Of a stretch of DNA of 64,000 nt, positions 17,539 to 26,245 are shown piece after piece. The stretch spans positions 558,001 to 622,000 of the forward strand of contig NZ_JAJSDQ010000002.1 in NCBI RefSeq assembly GCF_021272345.1, in the 5' to 3' direction. The position numbers and the translations under genes were made by a program. Each line of letters opens with the position of its first letter. Position 1 is the stretch's first letter. The notes beneath the pieces were generated by a model. The model was not told the DNA's origin. It saw only the letters and a program-made list of their open reading frames with translations, and did no database searches. The DNA comes from Ornithinimicrobium sediminis. GTDB taxonomy: Bacteria > Actinomycetota > Actinomycetes > Actinomycetales > Dermatophilaceae.

Positions 17539-17772
17539 ATGGTTGTCGTCGTGCTGGTGATGGTGCTCTGCGTGGTCGCAGGAGCGGTCGTGCTGGGCTA
17601 TGTCGCCGCCGAGGCCCGGCGCGAGTCCCGCGAGTTCTGGACCCCCGAGGGGGAGCAGCTCATCGCCGACATGCGGCGCCGCGGAGGAGAGCTCAGGCAC
17701 CGCGGGGACGACTGGCGGCACCGCACGATGGCACACGTCGGCCGGCCGAAGGGGCACGACGAGAGCGCCTGA
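17539..17772 (+). CDS. Small single-span membrane protein, unknown function
   Basis: A 77-residue protein: MVVVVLVMVLCVVAGAVVLGYVA forms one hydrophobic helix, followed by a charged cytoplasm-type tail (RRESREFWTPEGEQLIADMRRRGGELRHRG). I do not recognise the family. ATG 17539 is chosen over an earlier in-frame start at 17473, which would place the N-terminus inside the strong hairpin at 17460-17502; a GTG at 17530 directly after GGAGGACA is also possible. It lies 80 bases ahead of ftsY, same strand, and could be co-transcribed. Confidence 0.6.
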   Translation: MVVVVLVMVLCVVAGAVVLGYVAAEARRESREFWTPEGEQLIADMRRRGGELRHRGDDWRHRTMAHVGRPKGHDESA

Positions 17773-17851
17773 GCGCGTGGCCGGGGCCCCTGTGGGGACC
17801 GCCCTCGCCGGGGGCCCAGGGCTCCCGGTATCTCTGTGACAATGGGGTGCG

Positions 17852-19021
17852 ATGGACAATCTCTGGGAGTACCTGACCGTTGCCACCGTGGTCGCCCTCG
17901 CGGGTCTGGCACTGCTCGTCGGCCTCGTCCGCGGGCGTGGCGGCTCGTCGAAGACCCTCCCCCCCGCGCAGCGTGGGGCACCCACCGGCGACGCCGACGG
18001 TGCCTCTCCGGCGGTGGCGGACCGGAAGGTCGAGGACACCGGCGGCGGTGTCCTGGTCGAGGAGCCACCGCCCACGGCCCCCACCCTCGAACGACCGGAG
18101 TCGGCGCGTGGGCGCCTGGCGCGGCTGCGCTCGCGGCTGGCGCGCTCCAACACTGCGATCGGGGCGGCGCTGCTCGCGCTGCTCTCTCGCGACGGTCTGG
18201 ACGAGGAGGCCTGGGAGGAGGTCGAGGACACCCTCCTGCAGGCCGACCTCGGTGTCGAGGCGACCGAGGAGCTGGTGGCCTCGCTGCGCAACCGGGTGCG
18301 GGTCGAAGGTGAGACGGACGTGGAGACGGTCCGGTCCTGGCTGCGTGCGGACCTGCTGCGCCTGGTCGACCCGTCGATGGACCGCCGGGTGTCCGGCTCC
18401 CGTGTGGACGGCCGTCCCGCCGTCGTCATGGTGGTCGGCGTCAACGGCACCGGGAAGACGACCACGGTCGGCAAGCTCGCCCGGGTGCTGGTGGCCGAGG
18501 ACAAGGACGTGGTGCTGGGCGCCGCCGACACCTTCCGCGCCGCAGCCGCGGACCAGCTGCAGACCTGGGGCGAGCGCGTCGGCGTGGCCACGGTGCGGTC
18601 CGACCGGGAGGGCGCGGACCCTGCGTCGGTCGCCTACGACGCCGTCGCCGCCGCGGCCGAGATGGAGGCCGACGTCGTGCTCATCGACACGGCCGGCCGA
18701 CTGCACAACAAGGTGGGGCTCATGGACGAGCTCGGCAAGGTCAAGCGGGTCGTCGAGAAGCGCAGCCCGGTGGACGAGGTGCTGCTGGTCCTGGACGCCA
18801 CGACCGGGCAGAACGGCATGCGCCAGGCCGAGGTGTTCGCGCAGGTCGTCAACATCACCGGGGTCGTCCTGACCAAGCTCGACGGCACCGCGAAAGGCGG
18901 CATCGTGGTCAACGTCCAGCGCAGGCTCGGGGTGCCCGTCAAGCTCGTCGGGCTCGGCGAGGGACCGGACGATCTGGCGCCCTTCGACCCCGAGGCGTTC
19001 GTCGACGCCATCGTCGGCTGA
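17852..19021 (+). CDS. ftsY: Signal recognition particle receptor FtsY
   Basis: Membrane receptor that docks SRP-ribosome complexes for co-translational membrane insertion. The 389-residue protein has one N-terminal membrane helix (about 8-27), an acidic/proline linker, the N domain, and the SRP GTPase G domain: GVNGTGKTTTVGKLA at ~196-210, DTFRAAAADQL, DTAGRLHNKVGLM, and TKLDGTAKGG. N-terminal membrane anchoring is the usual actinobacterial arrangement. Only 21 bases separate it from ffh, so receptor and particle protein are co-expressed. Confidence 0.97.
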   Translation: MDNLWEYLTVATVVALAGLALLVGLVRGRGGSSKTLPPAQRGAPTGDADGASPAVADRKVEDTGGGVLVEEPPPTAPTLERPESARGRLARLRSRLARSNTAIGAALLALLSRDGLDEEAWEEVEDTLLQADLGVEATEELVASLRNRVRVEGETDVETVRSWLRADLLRLVDPSMDRRVSGSRVDGRPAVVMVVGVNGTGKTTTVGKLARVLVAEDKDVVLGAADTFRAAAADQLQTWGERVGVATVRSDREGADPASVAYDAVAAAAEMEADVVLIDTAGRLHNKVGLMDELGKVKRVVEKRSPVDEVLLVLDATTGQNGMRQAEVFAQVVNITGVVLTKLDGTAKGGIVVNVQRRLGVPVKLVGLGEGPDDLAPFDPEAFVDAIVG

Positions 19022-19042
19022 ACCATTCGTTAGCCTTGACCA

Positions 19043-20665
19043 GTGTTCAACAGCCTCTCTGACCGACTGACCGTCACCTTCCGCAACCTCAAGCGCAAGG
19101 GATCGCTGTCGGAGTCCGACGTCAACGCGACGATCCGCGACATCCGGATCGCCCTGCTCGATGCCGACGTGGCCCTGCCCGTCGTCAAGCAGTTCACAGG
19201 TCGGATCCGCGAGCGGGCGCTGGGTGCCGAGGTGTCCAAGGCCCTCAACCCCGCCCAGCAGGTCGTCAAGATCGTCAACGAGGAGCTCGTCGAGATCCTC
19301 GGGGGCCAGACCCGCCGGCTCAACCTGGCCAAGAGCCCGCCGACGGTCATCATGCTCGCCGGCCTGCAGGGCTCCGGCAAGACGACCCTGGCAGGCAAGC
19401 TGGGCCTGTGGCTGAAGGACCAGGGGCACACGCCGCTGCTCGTGGCGGCGGACCTGCAGCGGCCCAACGCGGTCAACCAGCTGCAGATCGTGGGGGAGCG
19501 GGCCGGGGTGCCGGTGTTCGCCCCCGAGCGAGGCAACGTGTTCGGGCACGACGCCGCGCTGGAGTCGGGGGAGGGCACGCGTTCGTTCGGCGACCCGGTC
19601 GACGTCGCCGTCGACGGCGTAGCAGAGGCGCGCGCCAAGGGCCACGACGTCGTCATCATCGACACCGCGGGCCGCCTGGCCGTCGACGTCGACCTGATGC
19701 GCCAGGCGCACGACATCCGCCTGGAGACCGAGGCCGATGAGGTGCTGTTCGTCATCGACGCGATGATCGGGCAGGCTGCCGTGGAGACCGCCAAGGCCTT
19801 CGCCGACGGCGTCGGCATCACCGGCTCGGTGCTGACCAAGCTCGACGGCGACGCCCGCGGTGGTGCCGCGCTCTCGGTCGCGACCGTCACCGGTCAGCCC
19901 ATCCTCTTCGCCTCCACCGGCGAGCAGGCCAAGGACTTCGAGGTCTTCCACCCCGACCGCATGGCCGGCCGCATCCTCGACATGGGGGACGTGCTCACGC
20001 TCATCGAGCAGGCGGAGAAGGCCTTCGACGCCGCCCAGTCGCGGGAGATGGCCCGCAAGTTCATGGCGGAGGAGGACTTCACCTTCGAGGACTTCCTCGA
20101 GCAGATGGCCGCCATCAAGCGCATGGGCTCCCTCAAGCAGATGCTCGGGATGATGCCGGGGATGCAGCAGATGCGCGCGCAACTGGACGCCTTGGACGAC
20201 AAGGAGTTCGACCGCGTCGAGGCGATGGTGCGGTCGATGACCCCCTACGAGCGCAAGACCCCCAAGGCTATCAACGGCTCGCGCCGGGCCCGGATCGCCA
20301 AGGGGTCCGGCGTCAGCGTCAGCGAGGTCAACCAGCTGCTGGAGCGCTTCGGCCAGGCACAGAAGATGATGCGGCAGATGCGCAAGGGCGGTGGCATGCC
20401 GGGGATGCCGGGGATGCCGGGGATGCCGGGTGCGGGCGGTGGCGGCAAGGGCAAGCAGCAGCCGCAGCGCAAGAAGTCCAAGAGCGGCAACCCCGCCAAG
20501 CGCGCGGCCGAGGAGAAGGCCGCCGCGCAGCGTCAGGCCGCGGCCAAGGAGAACGCCTTCGGCAAGGCGTTCGGCGCCGGAGCCGAGGGTGGGGCGCCCG
20601 AGGGCCAGGACCTGTCCGACCTGCAGCTGCCTAAGGGCTTCGAGAAGTTCCTCGACGGCAGGTAG
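19043..20665 (+). CDS. ffh: Signal recognition particle protein Ffh (SRP54)
   Basis: GTPase that binds signal sequences and 4.5S RNA. The 540-residue protein has the N domain (residues 1-90), G domain with GLQGSGKTTLAGKLG at ~107-121, DLQRPNAVNQL, DTAGRLAVD and TKLDGDARGG, and a methionine-rich M domain (MKRMGSLKQMLGMMPGMQQM; SRRARIAKGSG RNA-binding). The C-terminal ~80 residues are an unusual low-complexity tail with four Met-Pro-Gly repeats and Lys/Ala stretches, followed by LQLPKGFEKFLDG. GTG start at 19043, 21 bases after ftsY. Candidate TAGCCT -10 at 19030. Confidence 0.96.
   Translation: MFNSLSDRLTVTFRNLKRKGSLSESDVNATIRDIRIALLDADVALPVVKQFTGRIRERALGAEVSKALNPAQQVVKIVNEELVEILGGQTRRLNLAKSPPTVIMLAGLQGSGKTTLAGKLGLWLKDQGHTPLLVAADLQRPNAVNQLQIVGERAGVPVFAPERGNVFGHDAALESGEGTRSFGDPVDVAVDGVAEARAKGHDVVIIDTAGRLAVDVDLMRQAHDIRLETEADEVLFVIDAMIGQAAVETAKAFADGVGITGSVLTKLDGDARGGAALSVATVTGQPILFASTGEQAKDFEVFHPDRMAGRILDMGDVLTLIEQAEKAFDAAQSREMARKFMAEEDFTFEDFLEQMAAIKRMGSLKQMLGMMPGMQQMRAQLDALDDKEFDRVEAMVRSMTPYERKTPKAINGSRRARIAKGSGVSVSEVNQLLERFGQAQKMMRQMRKGGGMPGMPGMPGMPGAGGGGKGKQQPQRKKSKSGNPAKRAAEEKAAAQRQAAAKENAFGKAFGAGAEGGAPEGQDLSDLQLPKGFEKFLDGR
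20396..20430 (+). repeat. Tandem 9-bp repeat in ffh (Met-Pro-Gly)
   Basis: ATGCCGGGG repeats three times in full and a fourth time for eight bases, encoding MPGMPGMPGMPG in the flexible tail of the M domain. Copy number could vary by slippage without shifting frame. Confidence 0.9.
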
Positions 20666-20693
20666 GGGGGCCTTCGGGGTGTGGTGACGCTCA

Positions 20694-20722
20694 CGGACAG
20701 CACCTGCCCCGACCGATAGGCT
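20694..20722 (+). promoter_or_regulatory. Candidate promoter for the P-type ATPase gene
   Basis: CGGACA (20694-20699), exactly 17 bases, then TAGGCT (20717-20722). TAGGCT is a good actinobacterial -10; the -35 keeps GACA-like bases. The gene starts 87 bases downstream. Confidence 0.45.
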
Positions 20723-20808
20723 GAGCACGTGCACCTCCGCACGGGCAGCTCTGCTCAGGCACGTCGGCGCGAGCACGGGCCAGTCGACGCGCCACCTCGG
20801 CGCGACCG

Positions 20809-23502
20809 GTGGTGAGCGACCGCGAGGCGGACCCGTCCACCGGTGCCACCCGCACCGGCGAGGCGGATGACTGGCACGTCCTCGGCACCGACGAGGTGCT
20901 CCGGCTCCTGGAGGCGGACGAGGACGGGCTCACGACCCACCGCGCCGCGGAGACCCTGTCCCGCGTCGGACCCAACGTCCTGGAGGTCAAGGAGCCCGAC
21001 CCCTGGTGGCGCGTGCTGGCGCGGCAGTTCGTCAGTCCCCTGATCGGCATCCTCGTCATCGCCTTCTTCGTGACCCTGGCGCTGCGGGAGTGGGTCGACG
21101 CCGGGGCCATCCTGGTCGTGCTGGTCATCAACGCCGGCATCGGCTTCTGGCAGGAGCGCAAGGCGGAGTCGGCGGTCAGAGCCCTCAAGCAGCTGAGCGC
21201 GCCCACCTGCCGGGCCCTGCGCGACGGCGTCGAGACCTCCCTGCCCGCGGCCGACGTGGTGCCGGGCGACGTCGTGCTGCTCGAGAGCGGGGAGCGGGTC
21301 CCCGCCGACCTGCGCCTGCTCGTCGTCAACGGGCTCCGTGTCGACGAGTCGATGCTCACCGGCGAGGTGATGCCGGTCGACAAGGGCCATGAGGCCCTGC
21401 CCGACGACACTGCCCCCACCGACCGCACGAACATCTGCTTCAGCGGGACGCTCGTCACCTCCGGGCGGGGCCGGGGGGTCGTGGTCGCCACCGGGGCGAG
21501 CACCGAGCTGGGTCTCATCAACGAGCTCGTGCAGGGGCCCAGCGGGCTCTCCCCGCTGCAGGTGCTCACCCACAGCCTGGAGCGGCGCATCGGCGTCGTC
21601 GTCGCGGCCGTCTCCACCTTCGTCTTCGTCGCCGGCATCGCCCTCGGCCACCACCCCTCGGAGATGTTCAGGACCGCGGTCGCCCTGGCCGTCGCCTCCG
21701 TGCCCGAGTCCCTGCCCATCGTGCTCACGGTCGCGATGAGCCTGGGCGTCGCCCGGATGGCCAAGGCTCATGCCATCGTGCGCTCCCTGCCGGCGGTGGA
21801 GACCCTGGGGTCGACCACTGTCATCGGCTCGGACAAGACCGGCACCCTGACCCTCAACGAGATGACCGTGGAGAGGGTCTGGACCGCGGAGGGGTTCGAG
21901 GACCTGCCCCTGGCGCGCACTCCGCAGGGGTGCCTTCGCGACCTGATGCGCGCGGGTGCGCTCACCAACGAGGCGGTCGCCGACCCCGACGACCCGCTGT
22001 CGCTGACCGGCGACGCCGTCGACGTGGCGATGGCCCATGCGGCACTCGCCTGCGAGGCGGTCACCCCTGACGAGCGCGCTGCGACGCCCGAGTGCGACGC
22101 GCCCTACGAGCCCGCCCTACGGCTGTCCCAGACGGTGCGCACCGACGCCGACGGCCGTCGGGTGCTCTACGTGAAGGGCTCTCCTGACGTGCTCGCGCAT
22201 CACGCCGAACGGCTGGCCGACGACAGCGGTGGCCGTCCCGTCGACCACGACCTCATCGAGGAGGCGAACCACGCCCTTGCCCGACGGGGTCTGCGTGTCA
22301 TCGCCACCGCCTACCGGACGCTGGGGCCCGACGAGCGCCTGCCCGAGCCCATGCCCACCCCCTCGGGGCTGACCTTCCTCGGCATGGAGGGGATGGAGGA
22401 CCCTCCCCGGCCCGGGGTGGCCGAGGCGGTCCGCAGCTGCCAGCGGGCCGGCATCACGGTCACCATGATCACGGGGGACCACCCGGCGACGGCGTCGTCC
22501 ATCGCCGGCCGACTGGGCCTGGTCGGTGACAGCCCCCCCGTCACAGGGCAGGAGATGGCCCGGATGGAGGACGCCGAGCTGGCCGAGCGGCTTGCCCACA
22601 CCCCGGTGGCCGCGCGGGTGACCCCGCAGGACAAGCTGCGCATCGTGCAGCTCCTGCAGCGCGAGGGGGAGGTCGTCGCGGTCACCGGTGACGGGGTCAA
22701 CGACGCCCCCGCGCTGCAGGCAGCCTCGATCGGTGTCGCCATGGGCCGCTCCGGCACCGACGTCGCGCGGGAGGCCGCGGACATCGTGCTCACCGACGAC
22801 AACTTCGTCACCATCGTGCATGCCGTGACCCAGGGGCGGGTCACCTTCTCTGCCATCCGCAAGGCCACGTTCTTCCTGCTGGCAACCGGTATCGCGGCGC
22901 TGCTGGCGGTCTCGGTCAACGTGATGGCCCAAGGACCGCTGCTGCTGCTCCCGGTGCAGATGCTCTTCATCAACGTGGTGACCAACGGCATCCAGGACAT
23001 CGCGCTGGCCTTCGAGCCGCCCGAGGGGGACGAGCTCAGCCATCCTCCGCGCCCCCGCTCGGAGGGCCTGCTGTCGGGTGTGCTGTGGGCCCGTCTGGCG
23101 CTCGTCGGGGCGTGGATGGCCGTGGCGCTGCTGGCGGTGTTCCGCTGGAGCCTGGACCAGGGCTACTCCGAGGAGCACGCGCGCACGCTCGTCATCACCC
23201 TCTTCGTCGTGATGAACTTCTACCTCGTGGGCGCGTCGCGCTCCGAGCACCGTCTGCTTCTCACCATGAACCCGTTCGGCAACGTGCTGCTCATCGTCAG
23301 CTCCCTCGCAGCGCTGCTGCTCTACTACGGAGCCATGACCTGGCCCGTCAGCGCCGACGTGCTGGGGCTGGTGCCCTTGACCGCGACGGAGTGGGGCGCC
23401 TGCTTCTTGCTGGGCCTCTCGATCCTGGTCATCGTCGAGACCGACAAGCTGGTGCGCCTGCGCCTGCGTCGGCGCGCCCACAGGGTCGCGGAGGGCCGCT
23501 GA
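20809..23502 (+). CDS. Cation-transporting P-type (P2-like) ATPase
   Basis: An 897-residue ATP-driven ion pump. Visible parts: N-terminal cation-ATPase domain (GLTTHRAAETLSRVGPN), actuator domain with TGEV at 184-187, membrane motif PESLP at 299-303, phosphorylation site DKTGTLT at 342-348, nucleotide domain (KGSPDVLA), TGDGVNDAPALQ near 627, and a C-terminal bundle of about six helices including TNGIQDIALAFEPPEGDE. Typical P2 pumps have TGES and PEGLP, so both motifs are altered here. The cation cannot be read from the sequence; calcium, magnesium or another metal are possible. Start is one of two adjacent GTG codons (20809 or 20812). Confidence 0.9.
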   Translation: MVSDREADPSTGATRTGEADDWHVLGTDEVLRLLEADEDGLTTHRAAETLSRVGPNVLEVKEPDPWWRVLARQFVSPLIGILVIAFFVTLALREWVDAGAILVVLVINAGIGFWQERKAESAVRALKQLSAPTCRALRDGVETSLPAADVVPGDVVLLESGERVPADLRLLVVNGLRVDESMLTGEVMPVDKGHEALPDDTAPTDRTNICFSGTLVTSGRGRGVVVATGASTELGLINELVQGPSGLSPLQVLTHSLERRIGVVVAAVSTFVFVAGIALGHHPSEMFRTAVALAVASVPESLPIVLTVAMSLGVARMAKAHAIVRSLPAVETLGSTTVIGSDKTGTLTLNEMTVERVWTAEGFEDLPLARTPQGCLRDLMRAGALTNEAVADPDDPLSLTGDAVDVAMAHAALACEAVTPDERAATPECDAPYEPALRLSQTVRTDADGRRVLYVKGSPDVLAHHAERLADDSGGRPVDHDLIEEANHALARRGLRVIATAYRTLGPDERLPEPMPTPSGLTFLGMEGMEDPPRPGVAEAVRSCQRAGITVTMITGDHPATASSIAGRLGLVGDSPPVTGQEMARMEDAELAERLAHTPVAARVTPQDKLRIVQLLQREGEVVAVTGDGVNDAPALQAASIGVAMGRSGTDVAREAADIVLTDDNFVTIVHAVTQGRVTFSAIRKATFFLLATGIAALLAVSVNVMAQGPLLLLPVQMLFINVVTNGIQDIALAFEPPEGDELSHPPRPRSEGLLSGVLWARLALVGAWMAVALLAVFRWSLDQGYSEEHARTLVITLFVVMNFYLVGASRSEHRLLLTMNPFGNVLLIVSSLAALLLYYGAMTWPVSADVLGLVPLTATEWGACFLLGLSILVIVETDKLVRLRLRRRAHRVAEGR

Positions 23503-23527
23503 CGAGGCGGCGGATGCCCAGGACAGC

Positions 23528-25033
23528 TCAGAGGGTGCTCTCCCCGAGGGCGGCCGCCACGGCGTTGCGCCCCGGTATGCCGCTGACACCGCCGCCTCTT
23601 CTCGCTCCGGAGCCGCAGAGGTAGATGTTGGGGTCAGCTGTCTCCACGCCCCACCGGCCCACCTCGTCCACTGACTCGGCGAACGGCCACTGCAGGTCGC
23701 CGTGGAAGATGTGACCGCCGGGCATGCCCACGGAGGCCTCGACGTCCAGCGGTGAGCGTGCCTCGACCGAGTCCGGGTCGAGCAGGCAGTCCTGGATCGG
23801 CTCGGCCAGGACGCTGTTCATCGACGTCAGTGTCAGCTCCAGGGCCTGCTGCCGGGCCCCCTCGGGGTCGTCGCGGAAGAGGCGGGCGGGCATGTGCAGC
23901 CCGAAGAGCGTCAGCGTGTGGGCGCCGGCCGACACCAGGTCGGCGCCCAGGATCGAGGTGTCCGACAGGGAGTGGCAGTAGACCTCGCAGGGCGGCACGT
24001 CGGGGAACCGCCCGGCCGCCGCTGTGCGGTGGGCCTCCTCGAGCGCCGCATAGCCCTCGTTGATGTGGAAGGTGCCGGCGAAGGCCTGCTCCGGGGTGAG
24101 AGAGGCGTCCTTGAGTGCGGGGAGACGGGACAGCAGCATGTTGACCTTGAGCTGGGCACCCTCGGGGTAAGGCCTGTCGGACGGCCGCCGGCGCAGCCGG
24201 TCGAGCACGCTGGGCGCCGCGTTGACGAAGACCGCGTCGCACTCCACCACGGAGCCGTCCGTGGTGCGGATGCGCGCCAGCTCGCCGTCGGTCTCGATGG
24301 CGTCCACCTCGGTCGAGCACCGGACCTGCGCCCCGGCGGCGACGGCCGCCTCGGCGAGGGCGTCGGTGACACGGCCCATCCCACCTACCGGCACGTCCCA
24401 GTCGCCGGTGCCCCGGCCGATGACGTGGTAGAGCAGGCAGCGGTTGGCCAGCCGGTCGGCGTCGCGGGCGCGCGCGAACGTGCCGATCAGCCCGTCGGTG
24501 AGCACGATGCCCCGGACCGTGTCGGAGGCGAAGCGGCGCTCGACGGCCTCACCCACCGGGCGGGCGAAGAGGTCGTCCCAGGCCCGGTCACCCACCAGCG
24601 CGCGCACCTGGTCTGCCGAGCGCAGTGGCTCGGTCAGCGTCGGGAAGAGCCGCTGCGCGAGCTCACCGGTCATGCCGTAGAAGTCGTCCCACGCCTGGGC
24701 GTCGCCACCGAGGTCGGCTGTGGTGCGGGCCGGGTCGCCGTGGTCGACCAGGATCCCTCCCTCGCCGACCGGGGTGTAGGACGAGATCCGACGGCGATGC
24801 AGCCGCAGGTCCAGCCCGAGCTCGTCGATGACCTGCTGCGGCATGAGACTCACGAGGTAGGAGTAGGCCGACAGCCGCGCGTCGTGACGCGGGAACACCT
24901 GTGCCGACCGTGCCGCGCCGCCGATGTGGGCGGCCCGCTCCAGGACCAGGACCGACCTACCTGCCCTGGCCAGGTAGGCCGCACTGGTCAGCCCGTTGTG
25001 CCCTGCCCCGACGACGACGGCGTCATACCTCAT
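23528..25033 (-). CDS. FAD-dependent oxidoreductase, phytoene desaturase/PYROXD2-like
   Basis: A 501-residue flavoprotein. The N-terminus MRYDAVVVGAGHNGLTSAAYLARAG is a dinucleotide-binding fold, and the C-terminus (YLCGSGARRGGGVSGIPGRNAV) is the matching FAD-binding segment of carotenoid-desaturase-like enzymes. The middle (GGMGRVTDALAEAAVAAGAQV; TFHINEGYAALEEAHR) matches the PYROXD2-like branch rather than true phytoene desaturases. No carotenoid gene is nearby, so a pigment role is unsupported; the substrate is unknown. Start at ATG 25033 places the Rossmann motif at the N-terminus. Convergent with the P-type ATPase, divergent from the amidohydrolase gene. Confidence 0.85.
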   Translation of the reverse strand: MRYDAVVVGAGHNGLTSAAYLARAGRSVLVLERAAHIGGAARSAQVFPRHDARLSAYSYLVSLMPQQVIDELGLDLRLHRRRISSYTPVGEGGILVDHGDPARTTADLGGDAQAWDDFYGMTGELAQRLFPTLTEPLRSADQVRALVGDRAWDDLFARPVGEAVERRFASDTVRGIVLTDGLIGTFARARDADRLANRCLLYHVIGRGTGDWDVPVGGMGRVTDALAEAAVAAGAQVRCSTEVDAIETDGELARIRTTDGSVVECDAVFVNAAPSVLDRLRRRPSDRPYPEGAQLKVNMLLSRLPALKDASLTPEQAFAGTFHINEGYAALEEAHRTAAAGRFPDVPPCEVYCHSLSDTSILGADLVSAGAHTLTLFGLHMPARLFRDDPEGARQQALELTLTSMNSVLAEPIQDCLLDPDSVEARSPLDVEASVGMPGGHIFHGDLQWPFAESVDEVGRWGVETADPNIYLCGSGARRGGGVSGIPGRNAVAAALGESTL

Positions 25034-25101
25034 ACCCGCCACCGTAGTGCGGACCCCGGTAGCCTGCCCGGACGGCATACCGCGAGGAGGCGAGTGGTCA
25101 G

Positions 25102-26205
25102 ATGAGCGCACCGGTGCTGCACGTCCGGGGTCAGGTCCTGGTCGGGCCGGAGGAGGTCCTGTCCGAGATGTGGGTGGTGGACGGTCGGGTGAGCCTGACC
25201 CCGCCTGCGGGCGGCGAGGTCGAGACCGTGGACGGCTGGGCCCTGCCCGGTCTGGTCGACGCCCACTGCCACGTGGGACTCGAGGCCCACGGCGCGGTCG
25301 ACGACGCGCGGGCGGAGGAGCACGCGCTGGCCGACCGTGACGCAGGTGCGCTGCTGCTGCGCGACGCCGGCAGCCCGCTCGACACCTCCTGGGTCCACGA
25401 CCGCGAGGACCTGCCACGACTCATCAGGGCCGGGCGGCACATCGCGCGCACGCGTCGCTACATGCGCAACTTCGCCCACGAGATCGAGCCCGAGGACCTG
25501 GTGGCCTACGTGCGCCGGGAGGCCCGCCTCGGGGACGGCTGGGTCAAGCTCGTCGGCGACTGGATCGAGCGTGACGTGGGCGACCTGGACGTGTGCTGGC
25601 CCGTCGACGTGCTCACCGAGGCGATCGCCGCGGCTCACGAGGAGGGCGCACGGGTCACCGCCCACTGCTTCGGGGAGCAGTCGCTGCGTGACTTCGCCGC
25701 GGCGGGGACGGACTGCATCGAGCACGCGACCGGCCTGCAGGACGACACCATCGACACCTTCGCCGAGCAGCGGATCGCGATCGTGCCGACCCTGGTCAAC
25801 ATCGAGAACTTCCCGGCGTTCGCCAGCAGCGGAGAGGCGAAGTTCCCCGCCTACGCTGCGCACATGCGCGACCTCTACGCCCGCCGGTTCGAGACCGTCG
25901 CCAAGGCACGTGAGGCAGGCATCCCGGTCCACGTCGGCACCGACGCGGGGGGCCAGCTGCCGCACGGGCTGGTGGCCCGCGAGGTGCAGGCACTGACCCA
26001 CGCCGGGTTCAGCACCGTGCAGGCCATCTCGGCGGCCACCTGGTCGGCCCGCGAGTGGCTCGGCAGGCCGGGTCTGGTGGAGGGGGAGTCGGCCGACCTC
26101 GTGGTCTACCGCGACGACCCGCGGGAGGACCTGCGCACCCTGGCCGACCCGCACCGTGTGGTCCTCAGAGGGCGTGTCATGAGCCCCTCCGGAGCCCGCG
26201 GCTGA
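25102..26205 (+). CDS. Metal-dependent amidohydrolase
   Basis: A 367-residue TIM-barrel hydrolase of the imidazolonepropionase/prolidase-like group. Metal ligands are visible in order: DAHCHVG (HxH), WVKLVGDW (Lys that may be carboxylated), TAHCFGEQ (His), IEHATGL (His) and VGTDAGG (Asp). The N- and C-terminal beta domains (VVDGRVSLTPP; ADLVVYRDDPREDL) are typical. The reaction is deamination or C-N hydrolysis of an unidentified small substrate. ATG 25102 follows a GAGGAGGCG site. It converges on aceB with 40 bases between. Confidence 0.88.
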   Translation: MSAPVLHVRGQVLVGPEEVLSEMWVVDGRVSLTPPAGGEVETVDGWALPGLVDAHCHVGLEAHGAVDDARAEEHALADRDAGALLLRDAGSPLDTSWVHDREDLPRLIRAGRHIARTRRYMRNFAHEIEPEDLVAYVRREARLGDGWVKLVGDWIERDVGDLDVCWPVDVLTEAIAAAHEEGARVTAHCFGEQSLRDFAAAGTDCIEHATGLQDDTIDTFAEQRIAIVPTLVNIENFPAFASSGEAKFPAYAAHMRDLYARRFETVAKAREAGIPVHVGTDAGGQLPHGLVAREVQALTHAGFSTVQAISAATWSAREWLGRPGLVEGESADLVVYRDDPREDLRTLADPHRVVLRGRVMSPSGARG

Positions 26206-26245
26206 CCTGCCGTCCGGTGCCCATGGCGCGGTGGCCCGGCGCGAC

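Noticed and set aside
17473-17541. An earlier in-frame start for the small membrane protein
   Set aside because: It would translate from inside the 17460-17502 hairpin and adds residues without pattern.
17693-20776. A 1027-codon minus-strand open frame opposite ftsY and ffh
   Set aside because: Antisense artefact; both sense genes have full SRP GTPase motifs.
23528-25033. Carotenoid pathway gene
   Set aside because: The flavoprotein resembles phytoene desaturases only in fold; no crt genes are nearby.
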